From Chelonoidis abingdonii (Eukaryota > Chordata > Testudines > Testudinidae), in contig NC_133773.1 in the NCBI RefSeq assembly GCF_003597395.2, positions 145,015,986 through 145,079,985 on the forward strand: a DNA stretch of 64,000 nt, read 5' to 3'. A program made the position numbers and the translations under genes. Numbering within the stretch: the stretch's first letter is position 1; each line of letters begins with the position of its first letter. This document shows positions 22,021-34,000 of this stretch, in pieces. The notes below the pieces were generated by a model. It worked only from the letters and a program-made list of their open reading frames with translations. It ran no database searches and was not told the DNA's origin.

Positions 22021-25000
22021 GTAAGCCACAGACCCCCTTTAATGCCACCGCCGGGTCATCTGGGGTACCCCTGGGTTGCAGCTCCTGGATCGTGGCCATC
22101 AAATTGTTCTTTGCTGCACTCCTTCTCTGGCCATTTTCTGCCACCATCCACGGCCTTGTTGAATTGGTCCAGCTACCAAATTACTGGCTGTCGGTCATGG
22201 TCTGGTTGGCCCCACTGCACACTGTGGGCCAGTTCTCTGAGGAAGTGACCAGCCAAGTGGCCCATGGTCAGAGAATGGGCAGGAGGTCACGTCAGCAGCA
22301 GTGAAATCTCCTGAGCCTGGCAAAGATCCTGGAGGTGTGGGGCAGGGAGAGGGGTGGACAGAAAGGCCCTTTCAGTATCTCCCCATAGGTGCCTACCAGC
22401 AAACACTGACTGCTTGGACAGAATAGATCAGATGCCTGATACAAGGGCTACCGATCCTCATCCTCAGGGCATAAAGTGGTCATTAGCTGGCGTCAGGAAG
22501 GAACTTTTCCTGCATGGGACAGTCTGGCAGTTGCCTCCATTGGGGGTCTTATACCTTCCCCTGAAGTACCTGGCATTGGCTGTTGTTGGAGACAGAATAC
22601 TCTACAAGATGTTCTGTTTGGGTGCACCAGTCAGGCAAATCCTAATTGTTTATGAAGCTTCAATGGCCTCATAACGACATCAACAGTATCTTCCGTTATT
22701 CAACGGGAGAAAGGCTCAGTCGCAGTAGGGCGTCCCGCAGAGGAGAGATGTCTTTATGTATCTGAGGTCACTGAAGTTGCATCTGACCAACAACGTTCAC
22801 GTCTGCATCCAAACTCTTCCAAAGTTTGGGAAAGTTCAGTTTTATGGTGATTTGGTTCAGGTCTTTCTCTGATAATAAACGTCAGACCCTCTAGTCAGCT
22901 CCAACAGGAGGTGCAGAGAGTTAAGGAGTGTCGACAGTTCCTCTTTCTCTAGCCCTAGCCCCAATCCTCTGTTTACCTTCCACAGTTAGCCTCTGGAACT
23001 CATTGCCACAAGATCCTAGTAAAACCCAGATCTTAGTTAGATTTTTTTAAAATGAGGGTTGGGGGTTGGACATTTGTATGGCTAATGAGAACATCCAGAG
23101 TTACATTTGTGAGGAGTGACAACCCCAAGGTTTTGACAGGATATAAGCCGCCATAGTTCAGGCCATAAACCGACCTGCAACTATTGGGACTCAGTAGGAA
23201 ACTTTCCCCATGGGTATGTTACCCCGTAACCATGTACTGTGGGATTTCTTGCACTTTCCTCTGAAGCAGCTGGCACTGGCCAGTGCTCATGACAAGAGCC
23301 AGGATTCGATGGGCCCTGTGCTGCTCCGGTCTGGCTGCTCCTAATGATCCTTGTGGTGTTTCAGAGGAACGAAGGCCGGACACAGCGACCCACTTCCTTC
23401 TCCGTGGTGGTGGCCATTGACTTTGGCACGACCTCCAGCGGCTATGCCTTCAGCTTCTCCAACGACCCCGAGGCCATTCACATGATGAGGTAACTTGTCG
23501 CTCTGTGGGAGGATGGCCTGGGGGCTACAGTGGGTGGACTTCGGCCTTTCTCTGCATCCACTGGCTTTACAGGGTCGTCAAAGCAGCTGGGGAATAGGAT
23601 TGCTTTGTTAACCCTGTCCCGTTGGATGGTTTCCCCTTCTCCATATCACTGAGTCGTCCCTCCCTCAGACCCAGTGCTGTGCGTCCTGCCCCAGCATCCC
23701 GGGGACCGGAGAGAATCTGGGATCAGGATGGGGATAACGGAATAATGAGACAACATTAAGCAAAGGAAAATACCTGCTAGATGAGGTATGTGTAAGGCTG
23801 GGATCAGCACCAGTGTATGTGTCAGCGGCCTGCAGAATAAGCATTGGAAATCAAGCTTGCACTGGCCATGGAGGATGGTCCCTTATGTGCCTTATTTGTC
23901 TCCATGGGGGGAATCGTCTCTTGCTTTCTGCCTGTTTTATTAAGAAGCCAAGCACCATGGTTAGCTTGTCCTGGGCTGCCAGCGTCCTGCCAGGACAGAT
24001 GTACGATCAGGGCTCAAACGGGGCGGTGCTTTCAATCCCAGCTTCATTCCAGGTTACACCCTTCCCTGGCCCTCACCACAGTATCTGGGCACCTCCCAAC
24101 CCACCCAACTCCCCGATACGGGGCAGTGCTGTCATTCCTAGCGTACTGCTGGAGTCTCAGAGACTTGTCCCGGGTCCCACAGGAAGCCTATCACAAAGCA
24201 GAGAGGTCTCCTGATCCCAGGTTAGTGCCTCAACCGCTGGGCAAACTAGGGTGACCAAATGTTCTAATTTTTATAGGGACAGTCCCGATTTTTGGGTCTT
24301 TTTCTTATATAGGCTCCTATTACCCCCACTCCCATCCCGATTTTTCATACTTGCTGTCTGGTCACCCTAGGACAAACCTTTCTCTCTCTGCTTCCTACCC
24401 CCTGCCAATATAGAGACCGAAAGCCACTAGCTCTGAATTCCCCATGAGTCCCAGAGGCTTTGGAAGCTGGATCCTAATTTAATAATGAGCCCTTATGGGC
24501 TGAACCCAACAACCCCTGACTCTGGGGTTCCAAGGCCCCACATTATGGCTTGGGCCCATCTCTAGCTGATACACCATTTCCTCCTCTCTCTGCTGGGTTT
24601 CGCCATCTTCTGAGCTCCCGGAGGGTGGAGGCCGAGGTCAGGAAGGTGCACGTTGGGCCCGATGAGTTGAGCATGCTCTGAAGTGAGCGTAAGAGGCTGC
24701 GGTACAGAGAGTGAGGGATGCAGTCACTGTGCGAAAGCTCCGTGCATCTGTTTATGAACTGACCCGCAATAGGTTAGCCCCAGCGTGGATAGTCAGCAGG
24801 CCCTGCAATAATGGGCTTCCCCTCTCACCCCCAACAACAGAATAATTTATTTATTCAGGACAACTCAATTAAGACTCAACAGCTGGCTCACAATCAGGGA
24901 GAGGGATAGCTCAATGGTTTGAATATTGGCCTACTAAACCCAGGATTGTGAGCTCAGTCCTTGAGGGGGTCACTTAGGGATCTGGGGTGAAAATCAGTAC

Positions 25001-28000
25001 TTGGTCCTGCTAGTGAAGCCAGGGGCCTTTTGGGGTCCCTTCCACTTCTATGAGATCAGTAATCTCCATCTATATTTTTTTGTACTTCCCCACGCAGCCA
25101 TCCCGGATGTCCTCTGCCCATGTATTTATCAATACCTCCTTCAGCTAGTTGCCAAAAGCAATCAACAGGACTTTGGCCAAGACAACGCTGCTACACAGAG
25201 ACACCACTTTATCTATCCACTTGCATGGCCCTTACCACCATAGGGTTGACTAGATGGGGAAATCAAGGTAAAGGGAGATTAAGTGACTTGTCCAAGTTCA
25301 CAGAGAGGGTCTGTGACAGAACTGGGACCCAGATCTCTTGAGTCACCGTACTGTGCTTCAACCACAGGACCATCCATCCTTTGAGAGCTAGATCCTAGCC
25401 AGATTTCTAAGCAATTGGGGCCTCTTGCTTTAAACGATCCAAGAAGTCCTGACGGCAGCAGCAGAAGCCCCTGACCCCCAGAGAGGCAGATGGTGTGTGA
25501 GGTCCTTTCAGCTGTGGAGTAGCAACTGGGGTGGACAAATAGGGGACTTTTCCGTGTCTCACCAGAGGTGCCTATTCCCAAACATCGACTGCTTTGACAC
25601 AGGGCTGCCCAGAGGATTCAGGGGACCTGGGGTCTTTGGTGGCCAGGGGCCCCTGCTTCAGCGGTAATTTGGTGGCGGGAGGTCCTTCCGTTCTGGGGCC
25701 CGCTGCTGAAGTGCCCCAAAGACCCACGGCGGGGGGTCCCTGCTGCCAAATTGCCCCCGAAGACCCAGAGTGGAAGAAGCTCCGGGGGGCCGGGCCCCGC
25801 GAGAGTTTTCCAGGGCCCACTGAGCAAGTGAAGGACCCCACTCCAGGGGTCCCAAAAAACTCGTGGGGGCCCCTGCAGAGCCTGGGGCAAATTTGCCCCT
25901 CCCCCCTCTGGGCGGCCCTGCTTTGACGGAGCAGGTGAGGCCCCTGGTCTGAGGGCAGCCAGCCTCCAGGTATGCACAGGGGGGAGCAGTCTTCAACTAT
26001 GGGCCAGGCTTACAGGTTGGCCAAATAAAGTCACCTGAGACCATGGGACCATCCATGGCAGAGGACAGGACCACCGGGAGCCAGAAGCGTTGGCGCCTTG
26101 TTTAGGGGGGGAGTTTTCCTTGGCCTATTATCATTGTTAATTGAAGCCAGAGAGCAAATGAGCTTGGCTGGGGAGGGTGGCCCTGAGGAACACCCACGGA
26201 GAGCGGGAGTGGAAGAGCGGGAGCTGCTGAGGGAGCTGTCTCGAAGGCAGGACGGGAGCCACTGTGACGCCACCACAAAACCCTGAGGGGAGAGAGTCCG
26301 GAGACGGGCGCGGTGGAGCTGAAGGCAATGGCCAGACAGACGAGGCCCTGGGGCTGGGCCGTTAGGGAGGATGAGCTGGCCGGAGTGAGTGGAAGCCAGA
26401 GGATTTGGAGGCGAGGCAGAAGAGGCAGCAGGCTCCGGGGGCACAGAGGAGGGGAAGAGGGGTATGGTGGATGCAGAGGCAGGGCAGGGAGACAGTTGGG
26501 TGCTGGAAGACTGAGGGAAAGCAGCCAGAGGGGACGTCTACATTACCACCCAGGCTCCAAGACCGGGTGCCACGGGGTTTTTATCATGGTGTAGACGTAC
26601 CCAGAGAGGTTGTAACGGGGGTTAGGGGGCAGGAGATGGCGCATGGACGCGTGGGCAGGGTAGAAGAGGCTAAAGGAGGGGCAGTCAGCGTGGCAGAGGC
26701 TGGACGAGGGGGCTGGGACGGGAGAGGTCTCCCTCCAGCACTCTGCGCGGGTGGGAACACAGACGCTTGGCCGGAGCGCTGGGCTGGTGCCCCAGGGACT
26801 AACAAGTAATAAATAAACTGACTGGTGCATTTTAAGACTCCTATCCCTGCCCCTAATCCTTCCTGTTGATCGCAGCCCAGTTAGCTCCAGACAGGGAGGG
26901 GGCCGGGCTGTTGTGGCGGCAGATTCCATTGATTGAGGGCTGACATCGCAGAGTGGGGTTACTGCTCATTTCCTCCCTCCAGCTGGCTGATAGTTCATCC
27001 AGCAGCTCCCCTCGCAACCCAGCCATCTCCCACCCTGCCACCTTCTTCCCTCTGGCCGCCAGCTGGACCCCGCTGGGTCTCTCACTAGTTACTTACTAAG
27101 AAGCTGTTTCAAATCAGTAGAGTTCTGGCTGGGCTCAGTGGCATTCCAAACAACAGAGCACTTTGCTCACAATTATTGAGCCTAGTAGTCAAAAAGAGCC
27201 AGTGGGGACCATTTAAGTAGAGTCTAGAAATTTGAGCAAAGGAGCCTGGGTTCTAATCCTGGTTCTGGGTGAGGACCCCGTCTTGGCTAGGCGGTGGCTT
27301 TTGTGAACTAGGGGCCACAGAATGAAATTAATGAGCAACAGGTTTAAAACAAATCAAACGAAGTTCTTCTTCACCCAGCGCAGTCAACTTGTGGAACTCC
27401 TTGCTTGAGGAGGTTGTGAAGGCTGGGACTATAACAGCGTTTAAAAGAGAACTGGATAAATTCATGGAGGTTAAGTCCATTAATGGCTATTAGCCAGGAT
27501 GGGTAAGGAATGGTGTCCCTAGCCTCTGTTTGTCAGAGGATGGAGATGGATGGCAGGAGAGAGATCACTTGATCATTGCCTGTTAGGTTCACTCCCTCTG
27601 GGGCACCTGGCATTGGCCACTGTTGGAAGACAGATACTGGGCTGGATGGACCTTTGGTCTGACCCAGTCTGTCCATTCTTATGTAGGTAGGCAAAATAAT
27701 GTTGTTGAATGAGGCCAGATGATAATCTCAAAGTCCTTCTCTTTATCCCCAGGACAAGCAGTGATAAGGCAAGACTCTCCCATGCTGCCCTGTCCTAACA
27801 TGTCCAGCTCATTCCGTCTTTGGCCTGTTCTGCTGAGACTACCAGGCAGGTGCCCAGTTAGTGCCAGATTAGTGCCAGGGGCACCTGTTCCGACAAAAAC
27901 CCAAGGAGGAGTCTCTGACTGATTTGAGACCCAGGCCACTGACCAGCTGTCAGGCAGCCCTGGCTTTTGGAATCTTCCAACCTGGGCCAGATCTGAACCA

Positions 28001-31000
28001 CTCCCTGTTCCCAATTATATCAGACATACACTCCTTGTCGTCACTTTCGGGGCCCTATGTCCTATCCCCACCCAGCCATCGTCCCTCCTTCACTATCGAG
28101 GCTTGCGTCCGACCAGCCCATGGTCCCAGTCGCCATCACCTACTGGTTAATTTCTTAAACAAGCCCCTGTGCGCGTTCGTTCGCCCTGGCTGCCTCTCAT
28201 GTTGGGAGGAGTTCCCCATAAACTTCTACAAAGCTACCTCAGATCCCTGCTCTCAACTCTCCTTTGCCTTGAGGCCTACAAAACAGTTAAGCTGACCAAT
28301 ATTGACCCATAGTTTCTCATACTCCCCCCATTGTCGCTTCTTATCTATATATAGATTGTCAGCTCTTTGGGGCAGGGACTAGAGGCCACGTGTGGAGGTG
28401 GCACGTGGGGTCACATGCCCCCCCCTTCATATTTCTGCCAGGGTTTTCCAGCCAGGCTGTGCGGCAGCTCCTGGAGCTGGCAAGGTGCAAGCCGCAGCCG
28501 CGGGAAGAGGCAGCAGAAAACAGCTGGTAGCTGCAGGAAGGGGCCACTGAGGGTGGGGGCTACCAAGGGGGGCATGACTCAAGCTGTTCAGGGGAGGTGA
28601 AACGTTAAATTGTGTCCCTCCCCTTCACCCCCCAACTATCAGCAGGTAGCAGTTGTCTCTGGCAGAGATTGTCTTTTCGTTCTGTATTTGTGCAGCCCCT
28701 AGCGCAGTGGGATCCTGGTCTGAGCCTAGTAATACAATGGTAATATAAATAAATAATAATAATAGCGAGGCTCTGTACCCTATTACCAACCAATCCCTCC
28801 TGGAGCCTCAGGCTGGGTTTTCTAGCCACTCCCGCCAGGAGTTCAGAGGAAGTCTTAGCTATTATAAATGGTGCCTGTCACCTTTAAGAGGTGGGACATT
28901 AAATCTGATCTGGTTCCTCATTGCAGGAAATGGGAGGGGGGTGATCCTGGAGTGGCCAATCAGAAAACCCCCACCAGCCTCTTGCTGACCCCAGAGGGCG
29001 CCTTTCACAGTTTCGGATACACGGCAAGGGATTATTACCACGATCTCGATCCGGAGGAAGCCCAGGACTGGCTCTACTTTGAGAAGTTTAAGATGAAGAT
29101 TCACAGCACTAGTGTAAGTTAACCCTTTCAGTCCCAGTCATCCTGAACACAGGGGAGGGGCTGGGGGCAGATGAGATGGAGTGGGGTGGGGTGGGATAAC
29201 TCACTGTCGCTTTAAAAAACATTCCAGTGTTAAAGTAAAAATGTACGTATTGCAATCAGATTGTCAATATTTTTACTTTTTTCCCCATGTGAAATTTCAC
29301 TGATCTTTTTTTAAATAAAATTTCAGAAACTTGCTGTCGTTTTGGGGGGGCTTTGAATTTGCAGAGTTGTTTAGCAAATTCGGTAACCAGTTTATGATGC
29401 AAAAGGAAGGGAAGGGTGAGTTAAATAACCCTCAGGACTAATACTGTTTGAAAAACAAGGGGACAGGAATAGGGAGTGTGTTCAAAATTCTCTTTTGGCT
29501 GTTTTTTTTCATTAAAATTCAGTAACAAATTCATCCAGCTCTCTAGTTTGTATAATAATAATAATTAATTATGGGGAAGTGGAAAATTCAACAAAATTTC
29601 ATGTTTTTTTGAGGTCCAACTTTTATAACTGAACAAATGTTGACTGAGTCCAGTGGGGGTTGTTGACAGGAATACGCGCCCCACTGCCTTCTGCTGGGTG
29701 GGAGCAGAACTGATCGAGTCAGTGTCATAGACCCTCTGTAGCTCTTGGATCCCCCTTTAGCTCAAGTACTCGGGACCTGCAGGTTTTGGAGTAGGAGGAG
29801 CTAGGTTCTAGCCCCCACAAGTGTAGATTTATCACTGAGCAGGGGAGGGCAGATCTCAACCTGCTCTTCCCCATGATGCTGAATTCAAACACTTCTGAAT
29901 GCAGTGATGTGGCCTCACAGAATTTTTTTGCACCAACTCCTGTAGCACCTCCTATGGGTGGATCTCCAGCCCTCCTCATTCCTGCCTGCACCCGCCAGCC
30001 TTTCGCCCCGCCTCACCTTCACACAGGGTGGTAATTCCGTGTAGCTCTCCCCCCTCATCCTTGCAGGGGAAGCACCACTGGGGTGGGCACCTTGGCACCT
30101 TCCAGGTAATGGGCGTTTGGTTTCCTCTCTGCCGATTGGGTGGGCTCGCTGTTCCGCTTGCTCCGGCTACAGCAGACGGAGAAGTTAGCCACGTGGCCAA
30201 ACACTGGGCTCGATCCTGCTCTTGCTGAGGTCAACTGGGAGGCCTAAGTGACTGTCCCCCCCAGAGGATGAGAACCTCTAGCAGCAGCTCATGAGATCAC
30301 AGTGCCCAGCTCCTTGTCAGCGCTCCAGGTGCTGGATTTGGCACAGTCCCTCAGTCACAGTTCAGGGCAACTGCACCTGCATTCCCCTCCGTTGCCTTGA
30401 TAAGGCAGCTGGTCCCCCAGCCATCACCTCTCTTGGGCGGAGACCCACATCTATCTCCCTCCTGCCTGGGGTATTTCCAGGCTGCAGAGTTCTCTGCCTC
30501 CACTGTGCTATTCTCAGCAAGCCTAACCAGGCCAGTGCCTGCGCTCTGCTATCTCTCCAGAGGCTACAGACAGTGTCATTGCCCACAGCTAGAGGTCACC
30601 ACCCAGCTCTTTCTGAGCAAGCATGTTTATTCTGATGGTAAAAGCATCACGGAGAAACCATACAAAACGCCTTAAAAGACCCGATGCACATGCTCATAAG
30701 CTTCCCAGTGATCACCCCAACTCCAGGCAGCACTGCAGCAGGAGTCAGCCCTTCAGACCCCACCAAGGGGTTTTTCTGTGGGCACAAGTTCATAACAACC
30801 TCAGCCCACAAAAAGCACCCCTCTGCTAGGTGAGCCTTTCCTTTATCCAGCCTGGGCCATTGATCTCCAGGTCAGGGAACAGTAATCCATAAACACTGGT
30901 CCCTTCCTCAGCTTCAGAAGGCTGGGGGCTCCATACAGGGGCAGGGAAGAATCTGCATTCACATCCTGCTCTCCGATGTTTCCCAGGAAATGCTCTTCAC

Positions 31001-34000
31001 ATACATTATCCCAAAAAACCATTCACGTCTGCCACATGGTTCAGTACAGTCCTTGGTCTCCCAGGCCCCAGTAACACAGAACCTTTGCATTTCATACAAT
31101 GGCCTCCAAGGATACTTCACTTCATTCAATAATGTTTTTCCAAGGATGTTGCAGGAAATTTGCACATCTGTCACCCTCCATCAGAGAAACCAGCTCCCTG
31201 CTAACTGCTCTGTGCTGGGCATGCTCCTGGGAGCAGGCCAGGGCTCAGGCCTTGACCATCTCTGGCTGTTTGTCTTGCTTTGCTAGGACCTCACCATGAA
31301 AACCGAATTAGAAGCCGTGAATGGGAAGAAGGTCCAGGCGCTGGAGGTGTTTGCACACGCCCTTCGCTTCTTCAAGCAGCATGCCGTGCAGGTAGTGGGG
31401 GAAAGGCCTGGGAGTCAGCTGCAAATCCCAGTGGAATCCCTGCCGGTTGGGAATAAACCCCAGCAGAGCTGGCATGAGCCAGGGAAATCACCCTCCTGTG
31501 GATTTGGCTGCAAGCTCCAAGGGGTCCCAGGGGACGTGCCAGACAGAACTAATCAAGAGATGAGCAATAGCTGTCCCAGGCTAGGATGCTAACTCCGACG
31601 TCAGGGTGGCAGGAGTTTGCCCAGGGACTAGCGAGCCCAAAAGGGGCTGCTTTGCCCTCTTTTGTGTGAACTTAGTGTGGGTGAAAGGTGCCAGCCCATG
31701 GAGGAGATGCAACAGACCCAGTGTCAGGGCAAGCGTCCCCCACCCAACACAGCTTTCACCCGGAGCTTCAGAATTCAGCAGGGAGTTCTTTCCGTGACCC
31801 ATTCATTCCATTAGCCTTCCTGCCTGACTAGGAATGCTGCTTTCCTGGGCCAAGAACTCGCCTGTCTCCCAGTACTGCACCCATCCCAGGGCCGCCTCCA
31901 GGCACCAGCGCAGCAAGCAGGTGCTTGGGGCGGCCAAGGGGAAGGGGCAGCACTTCATGCTCTTCGGCGGCAATTCGACGGTGGGTCCCTCGATCCCTCT
32001 CTGAGGGAAGGACCTGCTGCTGAAGTGCCGCCGAAGAAGAAAGCGGTGTGGTGGAGCTGCCACCCATGATCATGGCTTTTTTTTGTTTTCTGCCGCTTGG
32101 GGTGGCAAAAACCCTGGAGCTGGCCCTGACCCATCCAGTGGCACAATGGCATCCATGGGGGAATTCCTTCCTGACCTGCCCATAGGCCATCATTGTATGC
32201 CCTGAAGCATGGGGTTTGGCTATCAGTTTCTGCTTCTTTTACAACAGGAGCTGAAGGACCAGTGTCCATCTTTGCAAGAGAAAGATGCCATCCGCTGGGT
32301 GATTACAGTGCCTGCCATCTGGAAACAGCCAGCCAAGCAGTTCATGAGGGAAGCTGCATACAAGGTGAAGTGTCTCATGTCGGTTCTCTTCCTGGTTTTG
32401 TTGGGTTTTCCAAGGATTTGTAGGATTCTTGTAGCCAGAGATTTATTAGGTCCCACCTTGTCCTGTCTCCCACTCCTGGGCCAGGGCAGGTGTTTTTTTG
32501 CAACGTCCAATCTCCTCTAACCCGTCTGGATATTTTTAAAGGTTATGTTCTCCAGAGAGCTGTTTGCATTGGGTTTTAATGACCCACGTGGCAGGGACTA
32601 AAGCCATAAGTAGCGTGCAGTCCATTCTCCAAGCCTTTGTCCAACCTAGCTCATGTTAATGGAGTTAGTCCTGTACTTGAAGAAGGAGCAGCTGGTGCTT
32701 GTAGTGCTGAAGACTCCAGGGTCAAACCCTCCTGATGGCCTCTGGGGGAAGGTTGCAAAAGTAGAACCTGGAGTGGAACTTGAAAGCCTGCTCGCAGATA
32801 CTTGGGACGAGCTGCCTCTCATGCAAGCGGAGTGGAGTCTTTGATGCCTCTAGCATCTAGGGGATAACAGTCTACTACAGCTTCCAGCCAGAGGAGTTAC
32901 TCCTTTACCTCAAGCAGTGGCGTTCATGCTTTTAGTGGTGTAGCCTCCATGTTCAACGAGCCAGGCAGGATCGTGACACTTGCCCTGTCCAGACACTTGT
33001 AGGCTATTATCACCCCCTCGCCCATTAGTCATCGCTCAACCCAGCGAGACAGTTACAATCTTGCCTTCCCTGCCAATCCATGATGGAGTTTGTCACTTCT
33101 TTCTGAAGTCCTGTGTCTCTAGAAGCTGCTCAGGCAGGGTGGTGCCGTCAGAGGTGCCACATTGCTCAGCTGGGGGTTGTTGTTTTGTTTTTTTTCTCTC
33201 GTCTTCTTGGGGGGCACCAAAAACATTTTCTGCCCTGGGCCCGGGCTGCTCCAGGAGTAATTTTCGGGGACCCTGATGTGCAGCAGAGTGGGGGAGCAGC
33301 TCCCGCTGGTGAACACGTGGGCATTTCTGCTGGAGCTGGGCCGAAACAGCGTGCCCTGGGTGTCCCCAGCCTCTGTTTGCAAGAAGCCAGGAGTGGACGC
33401 CAGGGAATGGACCACTCGATAATTGTCCCATTCTGTTCGTTCCATCTGAAGCGCCTGGCATCGAGCATTGTCAGAAGACAGGATATGGGTTCAGATGGAC
33501 CATTGGTCAGACCCAGTGTGGCTGCTCTTCTGTTCTGTAAAACTAGAACAGGCATCTCATTAATGCTCCCCTCCCAGCAATCGATCCCTCGCTGAGAACT
33601 CGTCATTGAGTAAATCGGATCACATATTTTGGTTCTGCTGGCTCTTTGGTCAACGCGCAGGCTGATCGACAGGCTTTCCGGAGGGCTCAAGCAGCCACTT
33701 CTAGGGTGGAATGTAGCAACGCGCTGCAGTGCTGCACGACAGTTTAGTCCAGTGGCTGAAGGACGCAAGTCGAAACCACTGGAGTAATCTAGAGAGGCAG
33801 AATGGACTAGGGCCAAGGGACCTCCAGTGACCAAGACTTTGATTCCCCAGCTCTTGAGAAAGAGTCCAGCACCCTCTGGCTGGTCCTGGGACCTTGGTTT
33901 GGAACTGACCCGCAGAGCCAGGGGCTAGCACTTCGCAGGGCCATTCCAGCACATCCTTCTGCGTTTCCTTCCCCCGTAGAAGATAATGACCCTTCAGGGG

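Noticed and set aside
24890..24960. Possible tRNA gene
   Set aside because: A- and B-box-like motifs belong to a tRNA-derived SINE; no complete cloverleaf and a LINE-like tail follows.
26313..26809. Arg/Gly-rich ORFs in intron 2
   Set aside because: Purine-rich low-complexity sequence; no family signature, no supported splice sites.
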